Positions 1 to 8,971 of a stretch of DNA of 64,000 nt are shown one piece after another. The notes below the pieces were generated by a model. That model had not been told where the DNA came from. It made no database searches and was given only the letters and a program-made list of their open reading frames with translations. The position numbers were made by a program, and so were the translations under genes. The stretch's first letter is position 1, and each line of letters starts with the position of its first letter. The stretch is from Streptomyces uncialis (lineage in GTDB: Bacteria; Actinomycetota; Actinomycetes; Streptomycetales; Streptomycetaceae): NCBI RefSeq assembly GCF_036250755.1, contig NZ_CP109583.1, positions 4,402,001-4,466,000 on the forward strand. The letters run 5' to 3'.

Positions 1-419
1 GCTGCGGGCCCTGGGTTGCCTGTGCTCGGCGCACTTGTTCCTGTGCCGTCGCTCGCCGGGTGCGCAGTTCCCCGCGCCCCTGAGGTTGCGCCTCCCGCCG
101 TCCCCGTCCGGCTGCGGGCCCTGGGTTGCCTGTGCTCGGCGGACTTGTTCCTGTGCCGTCGCTCGTGGGGTGCGCAGTTCCCCGCGCCCCTGAGGTTGCG
201 CCTCCCGCCGTCCCCGTTCGGCTGCGGGTCTGCCCTGGTCGCTCGCGCAGTTCCACGCGCCCCCCGGATACGCGGTGCTCAGCGCACTTGTTGCTGTGCT
301 GGGCTTCCTGTACTGGGCGTGGGGCGAAGAACTCGCTTGATGGATGTGAAAGTTCGCCCTCATAGTTGCGGACTGCGACCGGCCAGGCAGGACGGCCCCT
401 ACAGGAGGACACCCCACCC
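1..419. repeat. Intergenic 110-bp tandem repeat, no gene
   Basis: Two almost identical 110-bp units start at 1 and 111, and a third partial unit starts at 221. Each unit contains GCGCAGTTCCCCGCGCCCC (62-80, 172-190; a one-base variant at 245-263), the motif that recurs elsewhere in the window. Open frames across this stretch are repeats of the same reading and are not considered genes. From about 265 to the AGGAGG ribosome site at 402-407 nothing else is recognised. Confidence 0.8.
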
Positions 420-1061
420 ATGCGCACTCTCTACGTCGTCACCCATCCGGAAGCGACGCACCATGTCGAGCGGGTCGTCGGGGGGTGGCATGACTCGGAG
501 CTGACGGCCGGCGGGGTCCGGGCGGCGGTCTCCATCGCGCGGGCGCTGCGGGCCCAGGTGCCGGACGGCGCCGACGTCGAGCTGTTCTCCTCGGATCTGC
601 GGCGCACCCTGCGGACGGCGGACGAGGTGGCCGGGTTGTTCGGTGTGCGGCCGGTCGTGGATCGCAGGCTGCGGGAGAAGTCCTACGGCGAGGCGGAGGG
701 AAGGCCGCAGGAGTGGCTCGACCAGCGCTTCGTCCCGCCGCCGGCCGTCGGGGAACGGATGGACCACGACGAGGGCGTACCGGGCGCGGAGACCAAGGCG
801 GTGTGGGCGCGGCGTATCTACGCGGCCATGGACGACATCCTGCGGAGTCCTTGCGAACACCAGATCGTCGTGACGCACGGCGGCTCCCTGACGTGCGTCG
901 TGGCGGCATGGATCAAGATGCCGATCGAGTCCGCCGGTTACGCGAACTTCCGGGCGCCCTCCGGCAGCGTCACCACACTGCGCGAGGACGACTTCTTCCA
1001 CAACCGCCAGCTCGTCAGCCTCGGGGACATCCGACATCTCGACTCCGGCAAGGCCGGGTGA
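420..1061 (+). CDS. Histidine phosphatase superfamily protein
   Basis: A 213-residue protein of the phosphoglycerate-mutase-like histidine phosphatase superfamily. It starts [12 protein letters not shown] at an ATG preceded by AGGAGG 13-18 bases upstream. The second family motif is clear near the C-terminus (IVVTHGGSL), and an internal [11 protein letters not shown] segment matches the usual substrate-side arginines. The N-terminal RHG triad is changed: the first arginine is replaced by threonine (V-T-H-P-E-A), while the nucleophilic histidine is kept. The substrate cannot be told from sequence. It stands alone; the next gene begins 222 bp later. Confidence 0.85.
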   Translation: MRTLYVVTHPEATHHVERVVGGWHDSELTAGGVRAAVSIARALRAQVPDGADVELFSSDLRRTLRTADEVAGLFGVRPVVDRRLREKSYGEAEGRPQEWLDQRFVPPPAVGERMDHDEGVPGAETKAVWARRIYAAMDDILRSPCEHQIVVTHGGSLTCVVAAWIKMPIESAGYANFRAPSGSVTTLREDDFFHNRQLVSLGDIRHLDSGKAG

Positions 1062-1283
1062 CGACGGCCCAGTTGCCGCTGCGGGGCGGGTGGGCGGAGC
1101 CGGAACGAGGACTGCGCCCGCAGTCGATAGTCTGCAACGGAACTATCTGCTACGGTCGATCTCGTCGTCGTATCCGGCGCCGTCCACCCCGGACGCGCCG
1201 CAGTCACCACGGCATCCCCGAACAGCCACCTGATCCGGTCACCCGTCACCAGTCCCCCGAACGCACCGAGGAGACCAGCGACC

Positions 1284-1841
1284 ATGAGCGCCGAGCCCAC
1301 CCCCGCCACCGGTCCCACCGCCGCCATCGAAGCCACGAACCTCGGAGCCGCCGCCGATGGCCCCGGCGACGCCGCCGGGTCCTCCCCCGCCGGGCCCGCG
1401 CCCCGGCCGCTCACCGACGCCGACGCGTCCGCGCTGCTGGCCGCCGGGCGGTTCGGGACCCTCGCCGCGGTCCGGTCCACCGGACACCCGCACCTGTCGA
1501 CCGTCCTGTACGACTGGGACCCCGCGGAGCGGACCGTCCGGGTCTCCACCACCGCCGAACGGCTCAAGGCACGGCAGCTGCGGCGTGATCCGCACGCGTC
1601 ACTGCACGTCCAGGGGCCGGACGTGTGGTCGTTCGCGGTGGCCGAGGGGCTTGCCGAGGTGTCGGAGCCGACGGCCGTCCCCGGGGACACCGTCGGACGG
1701 GAACTGCTGGCGTTGACCCCCGGGTTCCCCGACCCCGCCAACGAGGCCGCCTTCCTTGCCCAGGCGGTGACGGACCGCCGGGTGGTGGTCCGGCTCCGCG
1801 TCTCCCGGCTGTACGGGACGGCCCTCGACATCACCGGCTGA
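1284..1841 (+). CDS. PPOX-class (F420/FMN-dependent) split-barrel protein
   Basis: A 185-residue protein. After a low-complexity Ala/Pro/Gly leader of about 45 residues it has a pyridoxamine-5-phosphate-oxidase-like split barrel: [21 protein letters not shown], then [22 protein letters not shown] and a C-terminal [13 protein letters not shown] strand. This arrangement is typical of actinobacterial F420-dependent oxidoreductases or biliverdin-reductase-like proteins; the cofactor is inferred from family only. A GAGGAGACC stretch lies just upstream of the ATG. The long hydrophilic leader is unusual and the true start could be internal. Confidence 0.8.
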   Translation: MSAEPTPATGPTAAIEATNLGAAADGPGDAAGSSPAGPAPRPLTDADASALLAAGRFGTLAAVRSTGHPHLSTVLYDWDPAERTVRVSTTAERLKARQLRRDPHASLHVQGPDVWSFAVAEGLAEVSEPTAVPGDTVGRELLALTPGFPDPANEAAFLAQAVTDRRVVVRLRVSRLYGTALDITG

Positions 1842-1959
1842 CCGGCCCTTCCTCCCCGGTCGGCGGGAAGAGGGGCTCCGAAGGGGTGGCCCCGGGCGGC
1901 GGACCGCCGCTGTGGTGCGACCATCGGGGAGTACAGCCATCACCAGGCAGGAGTACTCC

Positions 1960-3372
1960 ATGGCCACGGAAGAAGACCGTTTCGATGTCGTCGTCCTGGG
2001 TGCGGGACCGGGCGGGTACGTCGCCGCCATCCGGGCCGCCCAGCTCGGCAAGAAGGTCGCGGTCGTCGAGGAGAAGTACTGGGGCGGCGTCTGTCTGAAC
2101 GTCGGCTGCATCCCCACCAAGGCCCTGCTGCGCAACGCCGAACTCGCGCACATCTTCACCCATGAGTCCAAGACCTTCGGCATCAAGGTCGACGGCACGG
2201 TGTCGTTCGACTACGGGGAGGCGTACCGGCGCAGCCGGCGGGTCGCGGACGGCCGGGTCAAGGGCGTCCACTATCTGATGAAGAAGAACGCGATCACCGA
2301 GATCGACGGGCGCGGCACCTTCACCGACCCGCACACCCTCCAGGTCGCCACCGCCGACGGCGGCACCCGCACCCTCACCTTCGAGAACTGTGTCATCGCG
2401 ACGGGCGCCACCCCGAAGCTGCTGCCCGGTACCCGTCGCACCGAACGCGTCGTCACGTACGAGGAGCAGATCCTCGCGGAGGACGTACCGCAGTCCATCG
2501 TGATCGCCGGTGCCGGCGCGATCGGGGTGGAGTTCGCGTACGTCCTGCACAACTACGGCGTGAAGGTCACGATCGTCGAGTTCCTGGACCGGATCGCGCC
2601 GCTGGAGGACGCGGATGTCTCCGCCGAACTGGCCCGTCAGTACCGCAAGCTGGGTATCGACGTGCTGACCTCGACCCGGGTCGACTCCATCGACGAGTCG
2701 GGCCCGCAGGTACGGGTCACGGTCACCGGCAAGGACGGCGCGCAGCAGGTGCTCACCGCCGACAAGGTGCTCCAGGCGATCGGCTTCCAGCCGAACGTCA
2801 CCGGGTACGGCCTCGACGCCGCCGGGGTACGGGTCACCGAGCGCGGCGCGATCGATGTGGACGGGCGCTGCCGGACCTCCGTCCCGCACATCTTCGCCAT
2901 CGGTGACGTGACCGCGAAGCTGATGCTGGCGCACGCCGCCGAGTCGATGGGCGTCATCGCCGCCGAGACCATCGCGGACGCCGAGACGATGGAGCTCGAC
3001 TATGTGATGATCCCGCGTGCCACGTACTGCCAGCCGCAGGTCGCGAGCTTCGGTTACACCGAGGCGCAGGCCCGGGAGCTGGGGTACGACGTGAAGGTGG
3101 CGAAGTTCCCGTTCACCGCGAACGGGAAGTCGCACGGCCTCGGGGACACCGTCGGTTTCGTGAAGCTCATCAGCGACGCCAAGTACGGGGAGCTGCTGGG
3201 CGGTCACCTCGTGGGACCGGATGTCACGGAGCTGCTGCCCGAGCTGACCCTCGCCCAGCAGTGGGACCTCACGGTGCACGAGGTCGCGCGGAACGTCCAC
3301 GCGCATCCGACGCTCGGTGAGGCGGTCAAGGAAGCGGTGCACGGCCTCGCGGGTCACATGATCAATTTCTGA
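1960..3372 (+). CDS. lpdA: Dihydrolipoyl dehydrogenase (E3)
   Basis: A 470-residue flavoprotein that reoxidises dihydrolipoamide with NAD+ in 2-oxo-acid dehydrogenase complexes. Visible features: N-terminal FAD Rossmann motif [10 protein letters not shown], the redox-active disulfide in [13 protein letters not shown] (Cys45/Cys50), a second NAD-binding [12 protein letters not shown] motif, AIGDVT, and the C-terminal catalytic His-Glu segment [12 protein letters not shown]. The length is normal. The ATG at 1960 (MATEEDRF) is preferred over an upstream in-frame ATG at 1912 because it follows GCAGGAG and opens directly into the Rossmann fold. No complex subunit genes are adjacent. Confidence 0.93.
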   Translation: MATEEDRFDVVVLGAGPGGYVAAIRAAQLGKKVAVVEEKYWGGVCLNVGCIPTKALLRNAELAHIFTHESKTFGIKVDGTVSFDYGEAYRRSRRVADGRVKGVHYLMKKNAITEIDGRGTFTDPHTLQVATADGGTRTLTFENCVIATGATPKLLPGTRRTERVVTYEEQILAEDVPQSIVIAGAGAIGVEFAYVLHNYGVKVTIVEFLDRIAPLEDADVSAELARQYRKLGIDVLTSTRVDSIDESGPQVRVTVTGKDGAQQVLTADKVLQAIGFQPNVTGYGLDAAGVRVTERGAIDVDGRCRTSVPHIFAIGDVTAKLMLAHAAESMGVIAAETIADAETMELDYVMIPRATYCQPQVASFGYTEAQARELGYDVKVAKFPFTANGKSHGLGDTVGFVKLISDAKYGELLGGHLVGPDVTELLPELTLAQQWDLTVHEVARNVHAHPTLGEAVKEAVHGLAGHMINF

Positions 3373-3569
3373 GCCCGCCGCACGTTCCGTACTCCGTACT
3401 CCGTCGTCACTCCGTTGCCTTCCGGTGCCCGGTGCCCGGTGCCCGGTGCCCGTCCGGACGTATGCGCGTCCGCGCGGGTGCCGGGCACCGCCACACGGTC
3501 GCCCGCCACACGGTCGCCCGCCACCGGTCATCCGCCACCCGCCACCCGCCACCGGTCACCGGTCACCGG
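3373..3569. repeat. Convergent interval with short tandem repeats
   Basis: Between the converging lpdA and helR genes lie several mini-arrays: a CGTACTC doublet (about 3388), GGTGCCC repeated four to five times (about 3424-3452), a 14-bp CGCCACACGGTCGC duplication (about 3488-3518), CCGCCACC repeats and GGTCACC repeated three times up to 3573. No clear hairpin terminator was seen. Confidence 0.7.
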
Positions 3570-5963
3570 TCACCCGAACGGCAGCGGTCTCGTGTGCAGG
3601 ATCTCCAGGTGGGTGACCGCCCGGGTCAGCACCACGTACAGCCGGTGGGCGCCCCGGGGTTCCGCCTCCTCGATCGCGGCGGGTTCCACCGCGATCACAT
3701 GGTCGTACTCCAGCCCCTTGGCCAGCGTCGCGGGCAGCAGGGTGACGGGGGCGCCCGGCGCGGCGGGACCGGCCGGGTCGGCGGGCGCGAGCCCGGCGGC
3801 GGTCAGGGCCGCGCGCAGCCGGGGGACGTCCGCGTCCGCGGCGATCACCCCGACCGAACCGAGCGCACCCGCGGGGACGTCCGGACCGGCGGGGATGTCC
3901 GGACCGGCCGGACCGGCGGGGGCGCCCAGCCGCTCCGTACCGCTTCGCGCCGCGCGTACCGCCGCGACCGTCGCGGCCACCACGTCCGGGACCCGCCGGA
4001 CCGTCAGCGAACCGTCCTCGCGCAGTGAACGGCCGGGCGGTACGGGCACGTCCAGCCGGGCGAGGAGGCGGTTGGCGAGGGCCGTCACCTGGGCCGGGAC
4101 CCGGAATCCGGTGGTCAGGGCCACGGTCCGGGCGTCCGGACGGCCCAGGTGCGCGAGCTGTTCGGGCCAGGACCGGGCGGCCCAGGGGGTGGTGCCCTGC
4201 GCGAGGTCGCCGAGGACGGTCAGCGAGCCGTGCGGGGCGCGGCGCCCGATCGCGCGGCACTGCATCGGGGACAGGTCCTGCGCCTCGTCCACCACGATGT
4301 GACCGTGCCCGGCGGGGAGTTCGAGGAGCCCGGCCAGTTCGTCCAGCAGGACCAGATCCGCGGCGGACCAGCGGGCCGACCGGGCCGTGAAGGGCCGGGC
4401 CCGGCCCAGCGCGGCCCGTTCGGCCGGACCGAGGACACCGTCCGCCGCCCGCTCCCGCTCCTGCGGCCCGGACAGCAGTCCGGCGAGAACCTCCTCCGGG
4501 CTCGTCCTCGGCCACACCGCGTCAAGGAACGCGGCCACCGGCCGGGCCCGCGCGGTCCGCCGCAGCCAGCCGTCCCCGCGAGGTCCCGAACGCCGCTCCG
4601 CCAGCTCCCTGACCCGGGCCGCGACCCGGGCCCGGACCCGCTCCCGGCCGGTGTCGTACGGGAGTTCCTCCGCGAGGACGTCCGCCACGATCGCGGTCAG
4701 CTCCCCGGCGGGCACCCGCCAGCGGTACGAGCCGTCCGGGACGGTGAGCCCCGCGCCGTCCACCGCCTCCGGCCGCACCCGCGCGTACAGGGCGCGGCGC
4801 AGCACCCGGGCCATCCGGGCGTCGTGCTTGACGAGGGCCGTCGCCTCCGGGTCGTGCCCGGTCACCGGGTGCCGGGCCACCAGGTCCTCGACGGTGAGCT
4901 GTCCGACGCCGCCCTCCCCGAGCGCGGGCAGCACCTCCGCGATGTACCGCAGGAAGGTCCGGTTGGGGCCGAGCACGAGGAGCCCGGAGCGGCTGATCCG
5001 CCGGGGGTGGGTGTACAGCAGATACGCGGCGCGGTGCAGCCCGACCGCCGTCTTCCCGGTGCCCGGCGCGCCCTGTACGCACAGGGAGGTGCCGAGCGGG
5101 GAGCGGACGAGGTCGTCCTGTTCGGGCTGGATGGTCGCGGCGATGTCCCGCATGGGTCCGGTACGGGGCCGCCGGATCTCGGCGGCGAGGAACCCCCCGG
5201 CGACACCCACGTCCGTACCCGTACCGGGGTCTGGGCCTGTACCTGTACCTGTACCCGACTCCGTCCCCGTACCTGTACCCGAGGCCGTTCCCGGGCCCGA
5301 CTCCGTACCCGATTCCGTACCGCCGGGCCCCGTCCCCTCACCGCCCGGCCCCGTCCCCGTACCCGACCGGCCCAAGTACTCGTCTCCCGTACCCGACGGG
5401 CCCAGGTACTCGTCCTCCAGGCCCGTCAGGTCGTGCGGCGCGCCCGTGCTGCCCGGTGCCCAGCCGAAGCGGCGGCGTACCGCCACGCCCCGGGGGTCGT
5501 GCGGGCCCGCCTGGTAGAAGGCCCTTGAGACGGGTGCCCGCCAGTCGACGACCAGGGGCGGGGCGGTGGGTTCCTCGGTGATCCGGGTCCGTCCGATGTG
5601 ATAGCTCTGCCCGGCGTGCGGCGCGGCGTCGGCGTCCCGGCCCGCGTCCGGACCCGCCCCGGACCGCTCGTCGCCGGACCCCGCGTCACCAGGTGCGGCG
5701 GCGAAGTCGAGGCGGCCGAAGAAGAGCGGCCCCGGAGGGAGTTCGCCGAGGTCGCGGGCCTTGGTGCGCAGCGCCCGGCCGAGCACCTCGGCGTCGGCGC
5801 CGGACGCGGAGACGTCCGCCGCCGTGACGACGTGTTCCCGCGCTCCCGCCGCCATCGCCGCGAGGGCGGCGCGGCAGCGTTCATGGTGGGCCCGTTCGTC
5901 CGCGAGGGCCTGTGGCCCCTCGGGGTCCGGGGCTGGACGTGTTCCGGTATCGCGACGCGCCAT
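3570..5963 (-). CDS. helR: HelD/HelR-type RNA polymerase recycling ATPase
   Basis: A 797-residue UvrD-like superfamily 1 ATPase. Family members bind RNA polymerase, displace it from nucleic acid and, in Streptomyces, can give rifamycin tolerance (the HelR role is from literature, not shown here). Seen: N-terminal helical arm, VVDWRAPVSRAFYQ, Walker A QGAPGTGKTAVGLHRAAYLL, DEXX motif VVDEAQDLSPMQ, TTGFRVPAQVT and a C-terminal ARKGLEYD-like KGLEYDHVIAVEP followed by LYVVLTRA. Residues from about 185 to 255 are a Gly/Thr/Ser/Glu simple repeat that splits the conserved region before Walker A. The ATG at 5961-5963 follows tetR by 66 bp, so the two may be co-transcribed. Confidence 0.85.
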   Translation of the reverse strand: MARRDTGTRPAPDPEGPQALADERAHHERCRAALAAMAAGAREHVVTAADVSASGADAEVLGRALRTKARDLGELPPGPLFFGRLDFAAAPGDAGSGDERSGAGPDAGRDADAAPHAGQSYHIGRTRITEEPTAPPLVVDWRAPVSRAFYQAGPHDPRGVAVRRRFGWAPGSTGAPHDLTGLEDEYLGPSGTGDEYLGRSGTGTGPGGEGTGPGGTESGTESGPGTASGTGTGTESGTGTGTGPDPGTGTDVGVAGGFLAAEIRRPRTGPMRDIAATIQPEQDDLVRSPLGTSLCVQGAPGTGKTAVGLHRAAYLLYTHPRRISRSGLLVLGPNRTFLRYIAEVLPALGEGGVGQLTVEDLVARHPVTGHDPEATALVKHDARMARVLRRALYARVRPEAVDGAGLTVPDGSYRWRVPAGELTAIVADVLAEELPYDTGRERVRARVAARVRELAERRSGPRGDGWLRRTARARPVAAFLDAVWPRTSPEEVLAGLLSGPQERERAADGVLGPAERAALGRARPFTARSARWSAADLVLLDELAGLLELPAGHGHIVVDEAQDLSPMQCRAIGRRAPHGSLTVLGDLAQGTTPWAARSWPEQLAHLGRPDARTVALTTGFRVPAQVTALANRLLARLDVPVPPGRSLREDGSLTVRRVPDVVAATVAAVRAARSGTERLGAPAGPAGPDIPAGPDVPAGALGSVGVIAADADVPRLRAALTAAGLAPADPAGPAAPGAPVTLLPATLAKGLEYDHVIAVEPAAIEEAEPRGAHRLYVVLTRAVTHLEILHTRPLPFG

Positions 5964-6029
5964 ACGCCGACCCTAGCGAGAAAGCGTTACCGAGTCACAT
6001 TCTTTACCGGGTCGCGATGTGGCGGGGGC

Positions 6030-6668
6030 TCAGGCCCCCGCGTACCGGGGAAGTCCGTCCCGCAGTTCGGCGAAGGCGCGGTCGGCGTGGGTGACGGCGT
6101 CCGGGTGCACCGCGTCGGCGCGTTCGCCGGAGGCGACCCGGCGCCGGTTCTCCTGGGCGAGCACCCTCCGGACGGCGACCATCTGCGCGGCGGCGGTCCG
6201 GTCCGGCAGGCCGGGCGGACCGGGGGCGGCCAGCGCCCCCGCCAGCCGCTCCTCGGAGCGTTCGAGGTACGTGTACAGCCGCGCGACCAGCGACGGAGTC
6301 CCGTACAGCAGGTCGTGGAAGGCGAGCACCCCGGGATCGTCGTTCAGCCCGGTCACGGGGTCGTGGCGGGCGAGCCCGTCCAGGAAGTCCCGGTGCAGCG
6401 CGGCCAGCGGGGCGGTCCCGTCGGCGCGGGCGGCCGTGACGACCCGGGCGGCCTCGTCCTCGTGGTCGGCGAACCGGTGCAGGACCAGGTCCTCCTTCGC
6501 GGGGAAGTACCGGAACAGCGTCGGTTTGGAGATGTCGGCCGACGCCGCGATCTCCGCGACGGACACCTTCTCGAAGCCCCGCTCCAGGAACAGCGCGATC
6601 GCGGTCTCGGACACCGACCGGTACATCCGCAGCCGCTTGCGTTCCCTCAGCCCCATCTCACCACTCAT
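6030..6668 (-). CDS. TetR family transcriptional regulator
   Basis: A 212-residue protein. The N-terminal helix-turn-helix is textbook TetR: ETAIALFLERGFEKVSVAEI, then SADISKPTLFRYFPAKEDLV. The C-terminal ligand-binding region is helical and unassigned. It lies just upstream of the helR-like gene on the same strand. A possible operator, GTCACG-N11-CGTGAC (6698-6720), lies upstream of its start but has short arms. The ligand is unknown. Confidence 0.9.
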   Translation of the reverse strand: MSGEMGLRERKRLRMYRSVSETAIALFLERGFEKVSVAEIAASADISKPTLFRYFPAKEDLVLHRFADHEDEAARVVTAARADGTAPLAALHRDFLDGLARHDPVTGLNDDPGVLAFHDLLYGTPSLVARLYTYLERSEERLAGALAAPGPPGLPDRTAAAQMVAVRRVLAQENRRRVASGERADAVHPDAVTHADRAFAELRDGLPRYAGA

Positions 6669-6772
6669 GCCGATGAGCGTACGCAGCGCGGACGGCCGTC
6701 ACGCCCCGCCGGGACGTGACCCGGCGCACGCGTCACGCGGCACCGGCCGCCCCGCCCCCATGCCCCGGCGGG

Positions 6773-7990
6773 TCACCGGCCGTCGGGCGGGAAGGCGCGC
6801 GCGAGGCACGGGTCCGCGGTGGGCCGGAGCGGGAGCCCCAGCCCGGCGGTCGCCGCCCGCAGGGTCATCGCACAGGACGCCATGGCCCGCCGGACGTTGG
6901 GGGCGTCGAGGGCGGCGCCGGTGACGAGCCGGTCCAGATCGACGTACGCGGAACGGACGGTCTCGATCGTCCGGTACGCGTTCCAGTCCCGTTCCCAGCC
7001 GGCGGTGTGCCGCGCGGGCAGCCGGGCGGACCAGCGGGCGAGCATCCGGCGGCGGATCTCGGGGCGCGTCGGCGTCAGATGCAGATGCCGCACCAGGTCG
7101 TACAGCGGGTCGCCGACCACGGCCATCTCCCAGTCGATGAGGGTGAGCCCCCGGTCCGGGCCCTGACCGCGCACCAGGTTCCACGGGTTGAGGTCGCCGT
7201 GCAGGAGCACCGGGGGCCGCGCCCGCACCTCGCGGCGGGCCAGCAGTTCCGCCAGCCGGTCGCCGCCGGGCAGTCCGACCTCCCGGGCGAGCCGCCGCGA
7301 GGGCAGGGGCAGCTCACGCACCAGCCGGACCAGCTCACCGCGCAGCCAGGCGAAGAAGTCGACGCCGCCCGCGGTGGGGTCCAGCCGCTCATGGCCGACG
7401 CCGGTGAGCGCGGCCAGCTGGTCGACCAGGTCGTCCGCCTCATGGGGCAGCAGCCCGTCCACCGGGTGCTCGGGGGGCCGGACGCCGTCGCGGGGACCCT
7501 CGTACGAGTGGACGGCGAACCGGTCGCGCGGGCCCTCGTGACCGTGGACGGCGAACCGGTCGCGGGGGCCGCTGACGCCCAGTGCCAGCACCCGGGGCGC
7601 GCGGACGGCCGCGCCGGACTCCTCGATGGCCCGCAGCACGGCGTGCTCGCTGAGGAAGCTGCGCTCCAGCCGGTGGGCGGTACCGCGTTCACGCCGTACG
7701 ACGACCAGGGTCCGGCCGTCGCCGTGCGGTGCCGGTACGGCGACCACCGTGTTGAGGTGGGACGTCCCGGTGAACACCCGTCCGGCGGGGGCCGTGCGCT
7801 CCCCGTCCAGCGCGGCGCGCACGGCGGAACGCGGAAAGCCGGGGTGCTCACCGAACCTGCCGTCCGGACGCCAGTCGGGGTACCGGGAACCGTCGCCCGC
7901 GGGGAGCGGACCGGCGCGGTTCCCCGCCAGGTCCGCGGGCCGGGGCACCGGGCGTCCGCCCACGGGCCACTCCTGGAGGATCGCGCACAC
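6773..7990 (-). CDS. Aminoglycoside phosphotransferase (APH)-fold kinase
   Basis: A 405-residue protein with a GTG start at 7988-7990. The APH/choline-kinase fold is shown by the catalytic loop VLLHGDLNPWNLV and the metal-binding LTLIDWEMAVVGDPLYDLV. Substrates of this superfamily range from antibiotics to sugars and choline; nothing here fixes it. Residues encoded at about 7490-7560 contain a 12-residue tandem duplication (RFAVHGHEGPRD followed by RFAVHSYEGPRD), a 36-bp repeat at DNA level within the region before the catalytic loop. No strong ribosome site is seen, so the start is uncertain. Confidence 0.8.
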   Translation of the reverse strand: MCAILQEWPVGGRPVPRPADLAGNRAGPLPAGDGSRYPDWRPDGRFGEHPGFPRSAVRAALDGERTAPAGRVFTGTSHLNTVVAVPAPHGDGRTLVVVRRERGTAHRLERSFLSEHAVLRAIEESGAAVRAPRVLALGVSGPRDRFAVHGHEGPRDRFAVHSYEGPRDGVRPPEHPVDGLLPHEADDLVDQLAALTGVGHERLDPTAGGVDFFAWLRGELVRLVRELPLPSRRLAREVGLPGGDRLAELLARREVRARPPVLLHGDLNPWNLVRGQGPDRGLTLIDWEMAVVGDPLYDLVRHLHLTPTRPEIRRRMLARWSARLPARHTAGWERDWNAYRTIETVRSAYVDLDRLVTGAALDAPNVRRAMASCAMTLRAATAGLGLPLRPTADPCLARAFPPDGR

Positions 7991-8215
7991 GTGTCACAAG
8001 AATGGGCACACCCTAGTGGCGCGACGGGCGGCCCAGGGCCCGTACGCCACCACCGCGCGCCGCCCGCGGTCGTCTCTCATGCGCGCACCGTCATACCGCG
8101 AGGTGCGCCCGGCGCGGACGCCCGGGAGCGGCCGCAGGTTCTCATCCCCGCCGCCCCCGCCGCCCCCGGTCCGTCCGGGACCTCCCCGGAACCTCACCGG
8201 GGCGTCACGGGTCCG
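7991..8215. other. Intergenic, nothing recognised
   Basis: Gap between the APH-like gene start and the HAD gene end, both on the minus strand. It contains a C-rich run (CCGCCCCCGCCGCCCCCGG near 8150-8175) and no convincing gene, promoter or terminator. Confidence 0.6.
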
Positions 8216-8971
8216 TCACCGGCTCGTCGTCCCCACCAGCCGCAGTACGCCCTCCAGCGAGTCGACCACCAGGTCGGCGCCCGCCTCGGACAGCACCTGG
8301 CGCTTGCGGTCGTTGCGGGCGTAGCCGAGGAAGGGGACGCCCGCCTTCCGGGCGGCCAGCAGGTCGGACGGCGTGTCGCCGATCATCAGCGCGGCGGACG
8401 GGGCCGCGCCCATCGCGTTCAGCGCCCGGATCAGACAGTGGGGGTCGGGCTTCAGCAGCCGCAGTTCGCGCGTACGGCCGTACACATGGGGTGCGAAGCA
8501 GTCGGTGAGGCCCCGGCCCTCCAGGTACTCGCGGACGACCCGGGGGGAGTTGTTGGTGGTGACGGCGAGCCGGACGCCGACCGCGCTCCAGGTACGGATC
8601 AGGGGGTCGGCCCAGGCGGTGGGCCGCGCCGAGGCGGCGGCCCGGGACTCCTCCTGGGTGAGGCGTTCCTCCAGCTCCGCGACGAGGTCGCTGCCGGGGT
8701 GCCCCCGGTCCACGGCCCGCAGGACCACATGCGGGTCCAGGGAGGCCCGCTCGGTCGCGCTGAGCAGCCCGCGCAGGCCCTGCCCGGCGAGCCAGTCGAC
8801 CAGGTCCGCGGCCACCCGTTCGGCCTTGTGCCCGGCGAACAGACGGCAGATGGGGCCGTCGAAGTCGAAGAGGACGTACCGCGCCCGGCCGATCGTCCCG
8901 CGAAGCTGCTCGGTCCCCTGTGTCACCGTCTCGTCGGCCACCCGTCCCGTGTGTGCTGTGTCTTGGGTCAC
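8216..8971 (-). CDS. HAD-family hydrolase
   Basis: A 251-residue haloacid-dehalogenase-like phosphohydrolase. Motif I is VLFDFDGPICRLF, motif II AVTTNNSPRV, motif III LLKPDPHCL and motif IV MIGDTPSDLLAARKAG, so the four catalytic motifs are complete. The chosen GTG (8969-8971) shares one base with the TAG stop of the upstream GntR gene (TAGTG), which suggests translational coupling; GTG codons at 8938 and 8923 are possible alternatives. The substrate is unknown. Linkage to the GntR gene suggests a shared transcript. Confidence 0.85.
   Translation of the reverse strand: MTQDTAHTGRVADETVTQGTEQLRGTIGRARYVLFDFDGPICRLFAGHKAERVAADLVDWLAGQGLRGLLSATERASLDPHVVLRAVDRGHPGSDLVAELEERLTQEESRAAASARPTAWADPLIRTWSAVGVRLAVTTNNSPRVVREYLEGRGLTDCFAPHVYGRTRELRLLKPDPHCLIRALNAMGAAPSAALMIGDTPSDLLAARKAGVPFLGYARNDRKRQVLSEAGADLVVDSLEGVLRLVGTTSR

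Noticed and set aside
1..365. Small plus-strand ORFs with repeated MPVLGALVPVPS-like peptides
   Set aside because: They are translations of the 110-bp tandem repeat, not genes.
5964..6030. Rifamycin-associated element upstream of the helR-like gene
   Set aside because: The 66-bp gap to tetR shows no inverted repeat of the sort I would expect.
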